A stretch of 64,000 bases of DNA from Schizosaccharomyces osmophilus (Eukaryota > Ascomycota > Schizosaccharomycetes > Schizosaccharomycetales > Schizosaccharomycetaceae). Of the stretch, positions 1 through 11,311 are shown piece after piece. Position 1 is the stretch's first letter, and each line of letters opens with the position of its first letter. The translations under genes and the position numbers were made by a program. The stretch is taken from contig NC_079238.1 in NCBI RefSeq assembly GCF_027921745.1, positions 1,178,001-1,242,000 on the forward strand, in the 5' to 3' direction. The notes under the pieces were generated by a model. The model was not told where the DNA came from. It searched no databases and saw only the letters and a program-made list of their open reading frames with translations.

Positions 1-1268
1 TGATAACTAAAGGACTTGATATCGATGATATTAACCTGCAATGCACCCAAAAACCCCCATAACCTAGAATAATCTCTCTGAGTGGTTGTATCAATAAACA
101 TATTATAAGGCCATTGTAAGGAAATAGCGAGACAAATTGGAATCCCTTTGAAGCTTATATTTGGATTCATTAGCTCCGAAGACTTCGCCAAATGAAGAGA
201 AGAGATGCAGTCTCCATACATTGAGTCTAAATCCAAGTCTGAAACTGTATTCCTCAAAACTATCGGGAAGTACTTTTCTGGATCTGAAATGGTTTGTTGT
301 GAAGGATTTATGTCAAACTCGAGAAACCTTTTCAAAATTGTCGTTAAAACGCTTGTATCTTCATGTAACATCACCATTTCAAGCATCATTGTTAAATCCG
401 CAAGTCGATGAGCAGACGCCATTTTAAATACAATATTTCTGGAGGCAAGAGCGTATAATTTGCCTACAATCTGCTTAATCGAAGATTGTGAAATTGGAAA
501 ATCAAGAGATTTGGCCTTAGCATAAAATTGTTTCAAAAGATTCGCATATACATCAATAAGCAAAGACTTTGCCTTTAACATACAAAATCTCGTAAAAAGG
601 GCATCCTTTGCAGATGCTAAATCCATAAAAGGCACCAAAACATGTCCACTGCCTTCGTAAGCTTCTGGCGAAACAGAAAGGTATCCGTAATCTTCCCGGA
701 AATCAGTAACCAAATATTCGAGAAAATGATTGAGCCACACTTTTTGTAGGCAGACTTGGATCTCTATAATAAGTTGCTTGAAATTCAAACGAGATGACTG
801 CATATAAAGTAACGTTAGGGAATGAAAGATAGAATATGCCGTCTGATATTGAAGTGCAGTTGCGGCTATTAGAAACAAATCTGGAAATGTATGCTTCCAT
901 GAACTTAGATGGGCTTCAACTTGAGTCAAAGATACAAACTTTCCCGAACCAACAAATGAAGAATCTCTCGTTAAAATTTGCTGTTCCAAGTCGACAAGAT
1001 CTTCGTCAAATTTTCGAAGGACGTCCTCAGTAAACATGTACAAGGAACGATGAAATACATTATTTGGGTGATTTAAGGGGGAAATCGAAGGGTGCAAAAG
1101 TTTGGCGGTTTTTCGACGCTCAACAGCTAGAATACCAATTTCTTGTAATATATGGCGTTCTCCAGGATGTAAAGTATGAAGAGAAGGATGCAAAGTAACG
1201 ATTTCGTTGTCAACTAGGAACAGGCTAGAGTCATAGCCAGCAAGGAAGAGTAACAGTTCGTGTAACAT
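1..1268 (-). CDS. gfh1: Gamma-tubulin complex component, GCP4 family (partial, 3' end outside window)
   Basis: Reading from the ATG at 1268 the minus strand stays open to the window edge, about 422 codons. The N-terminus MLHELLLFLAGYDSSLF closely follows the start of GCP4 proteins (human MIHELLLALSGYPG). Near residue 400 a WPYNMF stretch corresponds to the conserved 'WP-hydrophobic' segment at the start of the GRIP2/C-terminal half of the family. GCP4 orthologues are peripheral components of the gamma-tubulin ring complex that nucleate cytoplasmic microtubules at spindle pole bodies and other MTOCs; the fission yeast member is non-essential. The gamma-tubulin binding half lies beyond the window. 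A GTTAAT just before the edge could be a weak splice donor, so the last few codons are uncertain. The next gene, ysf3, lies upstream on the same strand. Confidence 0.85.
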   Translation of the reverse strand, partial: MLHELLLFLAGYDSSLFLVDNEIVTLHPSLHTLHPGERHILQEIGILAVERRKTAKLLHPSISPLNHPNNVFHRSLYMFTEDVLRKFDEDLVDLEQQILTRDSSFVGSGKFVSLTQVEAHLSSWKHTFPDLFLIAATALQYQTAYSIFHSLTLLYMQSSRLNFKQLIIEIQVCLQKVWLNHFLEYLVTDFREDYGYLSVSPEAYEGSGHVLVPFMDLASAKDALFTRFCMLKAKSLLIDVYANLLKQFYAKAKSLDFPISQSSIKQIVGKLYALASRNIVFKMASAHRLADLTMMLEMVMLHEDTSVLTTILKRFLEFDINPSQQTISDPEKYFPIVLRNTVSDLDLDSMYGDCISSLHLAKSSELMNPNISFKGIPICLAISLQWPYNMFIDTTTQRDYSRLWGFLGALQVNIIDIKSFSY

Positions 1269-1562
1269 TTACCAGTAAAGAAAGACTGTAGACGACATCC
1301 GAATTAAATCTTTTTCAACAAATAGTTTATAGGAAAAGCAAAATCTCTTATACAAACCAGTGAACGCACAGAATATAAAATCCTTGGGAAGTGGGCTGTC
1401 TGAAGCGCGCTAAGTAACTAAAGTAACAAACGTAAATAAGAAAAATACTCAAATAGCTTGACGCTTATTATCCTGCTTTATGAATTGTCAATTCATTTTT
1501 TTTATAAATAAGTAAAAAACTGTATGCTTCTTGTTGATAAGCTCGTCCTATTCATCAAGTAT

Positions 1563-1964
1563 TCAATGGTTGGGAGGAGGAGGACCACAAGGCATGATCA
1601 TTTTTTCCAGCATTTGCTGACGAACTTGCGTCCTAGATTCACCCAATGCGGTCGACATATATGCGAGAAGCGGTGGATGTCCAACGATGGAAGACAACGC
1701 GTCTCTGTGTTGATTAACCATCCATTCGCTAGCCAAACGGCGTTAGTATAGAGTTTCATACTAAAATAAAGACAGCATAGTCTAGTCATTTTCAAACGGT
1801 ACTTACTATTTGGTGGTAGATGAATGACCTACACCGACGAATCGAGCTTGAAGTTGTTCCAATTTTGCTTGTGAGCGCAATCTATCAGCCTACAAATTTG
1901 GTTAGCTTCCATAAATCGACCATAACATTATATATGAAAAAAAAAACACGTTCTACCATACCAT
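1563..1964 (-). CDS. ysf3: SF3b complex subunit of the SF3B5/SF3b10 family
   Basis: Three exons on the minus strand: 1964-1962 (only the ATG), 1889-1807 and 1728-1563. They give an 83-residue protein starting MADRLRSQAKLEQLQARFVG and containing HSSTTKYEWMVNQHRD, which aligns along its length with human SF3B5 (HADTTKWEWLVNQHRD). SF3B5 proteins are small helical scaffolds that bind SF3B1 and SF3B3 in U2 snRNP. The second intron has a perfect TACTAAC branch site (742-748 plus 1000, minus strand) and a GCTAG acceptor; the first has GCTAAC before TTGTAG. Phases are consistent at both junctions. A first exon consisting only of the start codon makes the gene easy to miss in ORF scans. Downstream lies gfh1 on the same strand; upstream, mcm6 diverges. 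Confidence 0.88.
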
Positions 1965-5178
<3,214 letters not shown>

Positions 5179-5710
5179 AATCTGTCTTTTTCGGAGGGCA
5201 TAGGCATATCTTGGTTCGTTCAATCTCTTTCCCCTTGTACTCGATAGTTTAACTCAGTGGATCATTTAGGTTGTTAAGGTCCATAACTTTTACTTTCACT
5301 AGGGTCTCTACTGTCTTTTTCACTTGTATACTTAGTTTTTTCGTTGGATTTGTTTCTTCATGTAGCTAATGATGATTTCGTCTTCATTTCAATATACCGG
5401 GAAATAAAGCTTTCTTTTCACTCGTTTATACTTTTTTTAGAATTTTGACAGATTCCTTATTTATTTATACTTTACTAATTATTTAAATCTGTTCAGCCTT
5501 TGCTTGTTTTATTAAGAATGTAAACAAAACATATAATAGTAGCGTTTTTTTCTATATTATTTCGGTTCTTCCTAAGTCATCGACGATAGACCTATGGGAA
5601 GGGTAAGACCCTTTCACATAAACCAACTACTTTGCTGAAAGCAGCCTTAGTAAAAATTCTTGAACAATTCAAATTAAGAATTGATTCATTTATATTAAAT
5701 AGTAACGGTT
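5179..5710. other. Intergenic region mcm6/gea1
   Basis: Holds the mcm6 3' UTR with an AATAAA-like signal near 5403 and the AT-rich upstream region of the Arf GEF gene. An isolated ATGATGA at 5369 has no matching CTGA box. No further gene seen. Confidence 0.5.
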
Positions 5711-8700
5711 ATGGATGTGCCTCGTGCATTTCCAAACCAAGAACCGTTATGTTCAATTTCGCCATCTTCCTTGGTGATAAATGAAATTATAACAATAGTA
5801 ACAGCTATTCGAAAGACATCACGATGGAAAAGTTCAGGCGTTGCATCAATTTTAGGCGTCACGACCTTAAACGATGAGTTTCTCGCGGATGGATTAGAGA
5901 ATCGTTGGAAAACGAACGGAGAGAAAAGCAGTAGCGTTCGATATCCCTTGGTGATGGAATTCTCACAACTAAAGACTGATCTCACAAATCAGCATAACCT
6001 AGGTAACTTTGATTCATTAAGGCTGTTGTCCCCCTTTCTGCGAACCATAAAGTCACCGAGAACGACTGGAAATGTAACAAGCTTGTGTATCTCAGCCATT
6101 TTGAAATTATTTTCCCTAAGAATTATAACCGACAAATCCCCAAACCTAAATGTTGCCATGAGAAATCTTTCGTTTGCAATTACACAATGTAGATTTGAAA
6201 GTTACGATTCCTCTCAGGATGAGGTTGTCCTTCTGCGTGTTTCAAGACTTATGGAAGAATCAGTACGTGGTGCTGGTAACCGTATACTGAGTGATGATTC
6301 CATTTGCGAAATTGTCGAAACAGGATTAAGCATGTGTTGTCAAATGAGAGTATCTGCTATGTTGCGACAAAGCGCTGAGTTGTCAATGATCAGTATAATT
6401 CAATGTATTTTTGAGCGACTTAAGTACATTGATTCAGGATTAGATGACGAAAATTTCTGGAACGAAACCATAAAACATCCTATAGAAGAGCAAGACTTTC
6501 ATTATAGTCGCTTGAACAACAGTGATGTTGGGTCAAGTGAAATAACTCCATTCGGAATAGAATCTATACGCGAGGTCCTTCGTGTCTTAATTTCTTTCAT
6601 AGATTCAAAAAATCAGCATTTCACTGACCAGGTAAAAAGCATGGCTCTCCGATTTATTAATGCCGCCTTTGAAGTTGCGGGCGAACACATGGGCAACTTT
6701 CCTTCTCTGCGCATATTAATTAGTGATACCCTCTGTAAATCTTTATTACAGTTAATACGAAATAGTCAGACGCCCGTGTTAACTAACTCTCTTATTGTTA
6801 TGACTACTTTACTTCAAGCAATGCCTCACCATTTGAAGTTACAACAGGAACTCTTTATATCTTATTTAATTTCCTGTCTACAAATCCCAACCCATATATC
6901 GAAAGATTCCGGTCTTGATTCATCTTTAGTAAGGGCTATATCTTCCACGAACTTAGCAAAAGATCAAAATACAGACCGAGCGACACCAACCTCGTTTTCT
7001 GAGCGAAAACGTTTTGTTTTTGACAGTGAAGGAAGCCCTCCCGAAATCCGTGAGCTCATAGTAGAATGCTTTGGCTCTCTCTCTCGGATCCCTGGATTTC
7101 TTGTTGACTTGTATGTCAATTATGATTGTGATCCTCAGATGTCTGATCTTGCTTTAGATCTCGTACGTGTTCTTACAAGAAACTGTTTAATTGATGCTGC
7201 TCGCTACTCCACTAATAACGTACCTCCTTTATGTCTCGACGCTCTTTTAAATTTTATTCATAATTTCCATGAACGCCTTCTCCCTGCTTTTGAACCTAAA
7301 GACCATGATCGTGCCTTAGGGGATTTAACATCCTTATTAGAGTCTAAGGAAAGAAAATACTTAATTATTGAGGGTGCAAATCTCTTTAATGAAAGCCCTT
7401 CCGATGGTATTTCATATTTATCTTCCCATTCCATTATTGAGCATCCCTCAGAATCAAACTCTATTGCATCTTTCTTTCATTCTACGAATCGACTTAGTAA
7501 ACGTGTGTTAGGTGAATACTTAACAAAAGCGTCAAATAGTGAATTACTAAATGCTTTTATGATTGCTTTCGACTTCAAGGGTAAACGAATTGATGAAGCT
7601 TTACGCATGCTACTTCAATCTTTTCGTTTACCGGGAGAATCCCAATTAATCGAGCGTGTAGTAGAAGCTTTTGCTCACTATTATGTTGAGGCCAATCCTG
7701 GTGTAGTGGCATCTAAAGATGCTGCTTTTGTTCTTTCTTATTCTATCATTATGCTGAACACAGATCAGCATAACCCAAATATAAAAGCACAAGCGAGAAT
7801 GACTTTAGATGATTTTTGCCGAAACGTGCGAGGAGTAAATGATGGTACTGATTTTGATCGTCAGTTTCTTTCTGATATTTATAATGCTATTCGGAACTTT
7901 GAGATAATTGTTGCCGAAGAGCATGACACAGAGCTTTCCTTTTTCTACATTTGGTCCAAGCTGCTTCAAAATTGTAAGGGTACTACCCCTTTCCGCTGTA
8001 CCGACTCAAATGTTTTTGATTGTATTGTTTTCAAAGATGTATGGAATTCTATATTGGCCGCCCTAATGTACGTATTTTCGACCGCTACTGAGGATACCGT
8101 GTTTTATCGAGTTGTGAACGGTATACAACAAGCAGCTGACGTTGCTGCTCACTTCAATCAGAACAATGTTATAGATTATATCGTTCGTCGTTTAACGGAC
8201 TTCACTGCTATAGGATCATTACATATACCTGAAAATCAATTGAACACGGCCATAAATCATGAGAATCATCAAGTAGTGGTCAGTGAGCTTTCGGTACGTC
8301 TCGGTCGTGATTTTCGAGCACAACTGGCTCTTATAGTACTTTTTTGGGTTTGCAACAAGTTCAAAAATTGCATGCATGACAGTTGGTCGCCCGTCGTTAG
8401 CTTGATTTTAGCTTTGGGTAGTAATAATTTGCTATCAAAGGAGTCTCTTCCAGGTGCTAAACTGTTTCAGTATGAGCACTTCCCTTTTCCTAACCCTCCA
8501 GTTATTTCCGGAAAATCTAATTTTAGCAAAGAAGGCGGGCTGCTTTCAGCTTTATCTTCTTATTTGTCTAGCTATGCTAACGACGAACCTCCTGCGCCGT
8601 CATCCGAAGAGATAGGTCAAACACTCTCATCCGTAGAGTGTATAAGGTCTTCCAAAATTGATGAGTTTCTTCATAATTTGCTCGACATTGAACGCTCTAC

Positions 8701-10138
8701 TTTAGAAAGATTGATAGATTCACTCATAGAAATTAGTGGTGGACCATTACACGATGTTACATCTTCACAAAATGAAAGCACTAGTTTCATAATTGGACCT
8801 TCGAAATCTTCTCATGCTCATTTTAATACTCAAAACCTCATTATAGCAGATTTGCTAACTTCGTTATTTATCGGGTTTTCTAGGAAAATGGATGCTTCAG
8901 GTATTAAGGAAAAGGTGTTTTCATATTTGCTCAGTAAGGCAGAACATGTTGTTGACGAGCAATCCATGAATCACTTTTCCTACTATATACTATTATTATA
9001 TATGGATGAAGATCTGGAACTAGAAGAATCGTCTATAGAGTGGAAGAAACTTACCGAATACTTTGCTATGGTGAAGAGCAAAGAGCTGGCAGTCGAGAGT
9101 TCTATCATTTCAATGTTCCTTGAACTAGGCAACAGATATCCATACTTGTTGCACAGTACATTTGGTTTTGATTTTCTGGATGTAGTTCTTCATGTTAATT
9201 CAGCGGATGTTTCCGACTTACTTGTTATCTTCCATAAAATTTCGGCTCATCAACTTGATCTTCCCAAGCTTCAGTGTTACCTTTCATCTGTTGATATGTT
9301 TATTCAAAACATTGTAAAGCAACTAGCTCGCATACTATCTCGTCAGAAAAAAGGACTGACAAAGGGAAAGCCTGTGGATAAGACGACATTAGAAAGTCAT
9401 GGAAAGGATTTGAACGACGCATTTGATTTATATTTAAAAGCGGCATCAGAGTTCGAGGATGAGCATTATGATGTTACTGACGACAAAAATGTTCTGCATC
9501 AAAAATGGAAGATGGTGTACAGTCATATTTGTAAGTTTTGCTTATCCCGGAGTCGGTCTTTACGAACATCATCCTTTTCGTCTTTGCAGAGAGTTGTTAT
9601 GGTACAATTGGACAAATCACACGATATTAATGTCACAATGTCTTTATTCCACCAAGTGTTACTGCCAACGATGGAGAATATGATAACTGGATTGAATGGA
9701 AAACCAGAGCATCATCTATTTGGACTGGCAAAAGCACAAATGTTCGGTATTATTTGCAAAACCATTTTGTTAGACATGGATATTTTATCGAATCAATCGA
9801 ATATGCTCTATCCGCTGTGGTTAAAACTTATGGATGTCGCAATCAAATTGAGCGCAATGCACGGATCAGAAGCAATGGCTGAAGTAATGGAATCTATAAA
9901 AAATGTGTACCTGATTTTACATTCTGCTGGGGCGCTATGTGGTCCTACTGTGCAGGATACGGACTCAGACCCACTTTTAAAAACTTGGAACTCTACATGG
10001 AATAATTTATTCATCTACTATCCTGAACTTGCTCAAGAACTCGACTTTAGTTCAGAAACAGAGACTCAGATACAAACAGAGACAGGGTCAGAAAAGAGAA
10101 CTGAGGAGCATAATTCTCTTGAGACTGGCGTTATTTAA
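5711..10138 (+). CDS. gea1: Large Arf guanine-nucleotide exchange factor with Sec7 domain, GBF1/Gea family
   Basis: Intronless 1475-residue protein. The N-terminus (INEIITIVTAIRKTSRW) fits the DCB domain of GBF1/Gea proteins, and an HUS-type region lies around 470-540. The Sec7 domain spans roughly residues 575-760. It contains the motif FRLPGESQ with the catalytic glutamate finger at E643 and the hydrophobic-groove motif SYSIIMLNTDQHNPN. Long C-terminal HDS-type helical regions follow. Proteins of this family activate Arf1 on early Golgi membranes to recruit COPI and are the target of brefeldin A. Golgi localisation is inferred from the family. The gene is followed by a long gene-free interval with snoRNAs on the same strand. 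The BIG/Sec7-type GEFs are an alternative family, but the length and N-terminus favour Gea/GBF1. Confidence 0.92.
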   Translation: MDVPRAFPNQEPLCSISPSSLVINEIITIVTAIRKTSRWKSSGVASILGVTTLNDEFLADGLENRWKTNGEKSSSVRYPLVMEFSQLKTDLTNQHNLGNFDSLRLLSPFLRTIKSPRTTGNVTSLCISAILKLFSLRIITDKSPNLNVAMRNLSFAITQCRFESYDSSQDEVVLLRVSRLMEESVRGAGNRILSDDSICEIVETGLSMCCQMRVSAMLRQSAELSMISIIQCIFERLKYIDSGLDDENFWNETIKHPIEEQDFHYSRLNNSDVGSSEITPFGIESIREVLRVLISFIDSKNQHFTDQVKSMALRFINAAFEVAGEHMGNFPSLRILISDTLCKSLLQLIRNSQTPVLTNSLIVMTTLLQAMPHHLKLQQELFISYLISCLQIPTHISKDSGLDSSLVRAISSTNLAKDQNTDRATPTSFSERKRFVFDSEGSPPEIRELIVECFGSLSRIPGFLVDLYVNYDCDPQMSDLALDLVRVLTRNCLIDAARYSTNNVPPLCLDALLNFIHNFHERLLPAFEPKDHDRALGDLTSLLESKERKYLIIEGANLFNESPSDGISYLSSHSIIEHPSESNSIASFFHSTNRLSKRVLGEYLTKASNSELLNAFMIAFDFKGKRIDEALRMLLQSFRLPGESQLIERVVEAFAHYYVEANPGVVASKDAAFVLSYSIIMLNTDQHNPNIKAQARMTLDDFCRNVRGVNDGTDFDRQFLSDIYNAIRNFEIIVAEEHDTELSFFYIWSKLLQNCKGTTPFRCTDSNVFDCIVFKDVWNSILAALMYVFSTATEDTVFYRVVNGIQQAADVAAHFNQNNVIDYIVRRLTDFTAIGSLHIPENQLNTAINHENHQVVVSELSVRLGRDFRAQLALIVLFWVCNKFKNCMHDSWSPVVSLILALGSNNLLSKESLPGAKLFQYEHFPFPNPPVISGKSNFSKEGGLLSALSSYLSSYANDEPPAPSSEEIGQTLSSVECIRSSKIDEFLHNLLDIERSTLERLIDSLIEISGGPLHDVTSSQNESTSFIIGPSKSSHAHFNTQNLIIADLLTSLFIGFSRKMDASGIKEKVFSYLLSKAEHVVDEQSMNHFSYYILLLYMDEDLELEESSIEWKKLTEYFAMVKSKELAVESSIISMFLELGNRYPYLLHSTFGFDFLDVVLHVNSADVSDLLVIFHKISAHQLDLPKLQCYLSSVDMFIQNIVKQLARILSRQKKGLTKGKPVDKTTLESHGKDLNDAFDLYLKAASEFEDEHYDVTDDKNVLHQKWKMVYSHICKFCLSRSRSLRTSSFSSLQRVVMVQLDKSHDINVTMSLFHQVLLPTMENMITGLNGKPEHHLFGLAKAQMFGIICKTILLDMDILSNQSNMLYPLWLKLMDVAIKLSAMHGSEAMAEVMESIKNVYLILHSAGALCGPTVQDTDSDPLLKTWNSTWNNLFIYYPELAQELDFSSETETQIQTETGSEKRTEEHNSLETGVI

Positions 10139-10302
10139 AAATAGATTGATGTTTAATAGTATGATAAACTGATGATTTTGTTATTTTCACTAAATTAAGA
10201 GAATCCAAGCATGTAAACAGAACATAAAAGAACGTTATCGTCTATTTATTTACGGAATGCACTGTAGTACCGTAGCATAAAATTTATATCACATCTAAAA
10301 GG

Positions 10303-10324
10303 CAGTCACATATTTCTATATAAA
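10303..10324 (+). promoter_or_regulatory. HomolD box followed by TATA box
   Basis: CAGTCACA at 10303-10310 is an exact HomolD box, the TATA-analogue of fission yeast ribosomal protein promoters, in plus-strand orientation. TATATAAA follows at about 10317-10324. No ribosomal protein gene follows; the first structured features downstream are a stem-loop and two snoRNAs. It is inferred to be the promoter of their precursor. Confidence 0.65.
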
Positions 10325-10369
10325 CTCAACAATTTCCAATGTTTTAGCTACAGCATATCATGGTGGCTT

Positions 10370-10410
10370 TACAGCTCAAGAAGTGAGGAATGCTTGCCTT
10401 GTGAGCTGTA
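10370..10410 (+). ncRNA. Stem-loop in the 5' part of the putative snoRNA host transcript
   Basis: TACAGCTCA (10370-10378) pairs perfectly with TGAGCTGTA (10402-10410), with a 23-nt loop. It sits 60 bp after the HomolD box and 35 bp before a GTAAGT donor. Function unknown; it may be part of the host exon or of an additional small RNA. Confidence 0.35.
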
Positions 10411-10444
10411 CTGTTTGCCAGGTGCGACCCTTATTTTTCAAAAG

Positions 10445-10622
10445 GTAAGTTCATACAAATAAAGAAAGAACAGCGTCCAGATTATGATGAGAACGTTTTT
10501 CCTAGTAGGGCAAATAGATGCGGACATCTTTTAAAAGTTTTAGGAATTCTTCGTTGCTGAACAATGTTCTTTAGACGCTGATCTTTTGATATTAATTTTC
10601 ATATGATTCTAACAGTCTTTAG
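10445..10622 (+). other. Predicted intron enclosing the first snoRNA
   Basis: Donor GTAAGT at 10445-10450, perfect branch site TTCTAAC at 10607-10613 and acceptor TTTAG ending at 10622. At 178 nt it is longer than a typical fission yeast intron. The extra length is accounted for by the box C/D RNA inside it, as expected for an intron-hosted snoRNA. Confidence 0.6.
10471..10580 (+). ncRNA. Box C/D snoRNA, candidate guide for 18S rRNA (snR57-like)
   Basis: Box C ATGATGA is at 10484-10490 and box D CTGA at 10557-10560. CAGCGTC (10471-10477) pairs perfectly with GACGCTG (10574-10580) as an outer stem. The 17 nt directly before box D (TTAGGAATTCTTCGTTG, 10540-10556) can pair without interruption, with two G-U pairs, to the conserved 18S segment CAACGAGGAATTCCTAG. 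The fifth base before box D points to the G of CAACG, which I recall as the yeast Gm1572 site guided by snR57. The rRNA sequence and site number are from memory. The outer stem is 6 and 13 nt away from the boxes, so exact ends are uncertain. Confidence 0.72.
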
Positions 10623-10822
10623 GTATGAAAATTTGATTGCTTTGTATTACTTGGATGATTATACTTTACCCATATTCTGCTGGTGAATATCCATGAGCCT
10701 CAGAAAACATGCATCACCGAATGAACTTGGCAATGCAAATCTATTTTTTAACCCAAATAAGTTTTTATTCTAACCATAGTTAGAAGTAGGTATTTGAAAA
10801 CCATATTTTATGAGGGAAGTGA

Positions 10823-10924
10823 TTAACATTCATGATGATACAACAAACTCATTCAGTTCTGCTTCTGAGCCAAATCTGAAGAAACCTAAATACCAAGAAA
10901 CTCTCACATATCTGACAATGTTAA
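10823..10924 (+). ncRNA. Box C/D snoRNA, candidate guide for 25S rRNA (snR72-like)
   Basis: An 8-bp perfect terminal stem (TTAACATT 10823-10830 with AATGTTAA 10917-10924) directly encloses box C ATGATGA (10832-10838) and box D CTGA (10912-10915), one nucleotide in on each side, the canonical kink-turn layout. An internal CTGA at 10865-10868 can act as box D'. The 11 nt before it (CAGTTCTGCTT) are exactly complementary to the conserved 25S segment AAGCAGAACTG. The fifth base before D' targets the A of AAGCA, which I recall as the Am876 site guided by yeast snR72. The antisense element before the terminal D box (AAACTCTCACATAT) was not matched to a target. A GTATTT donor at 10790 and a TTGCAG acceptor ending at 10954 could bound an enclosing intron. 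Confidence 0.75.
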
Positions 10925-11311
10925 GATCCTTCTCTTATGAATTTGGCCTTGCAGCTTAGATTATTAGATAGAATTAACTGTATAGACAATGGAATATGAA
11001 GTCACTTTTAATTTTTAATTCATACTGTATGTGGTGTAGTACTTTTTGGAAATGTAATTTGGCATTGAACGTTCCTGACAAGCCTGAGCAAATAAGTGTA
11101 TTGTGTCAATTGTCTTCACGTTCATTTTATGAAGTAGTATCTTTTACTTAATGACAATTTTATGTTCATGCTTGATGTTTGATAGCAAGCAAAAAGGGCA
11201 TCGTATAAATTAGTATAATATAAAGTACCACCTCCGGTGTATAGAGTAAGAGATTGACTAACCACCATTCAATGAGGGTACATTTCTCAAATCTGTAATA
11301 ACCAAGAAAAA

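Larger units (their letters stand above)
10139..11311. other. Intergenic region gea1/cwf3 containing a candidate snoRNA host transcript
   Basis: 1.17 kb without protein-coding capacity. It contains a HomolD box and TATA box, a stem-loop, at least one well-formed intron and two box C/D snoRNAs on the plus strand, each listed separately. The stretch 10625-10820 and the stretch 10930-11311 show no further element I can support, apart from a branch-point-like TTCTAAC at 10768-10774. Confidence 0.6.

Noticed and set aside
5369-5375. Box C-like ATGATGA downstream of mcm6
   Set aside because: No box D within 150 bp and no flanking stem.
10640-10740. Possible third box C/D snoRNA (GGATGATTA) in the host transcript
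   Set aside because: No CTGA box D and no terminal stem; only a weak C-like motif.
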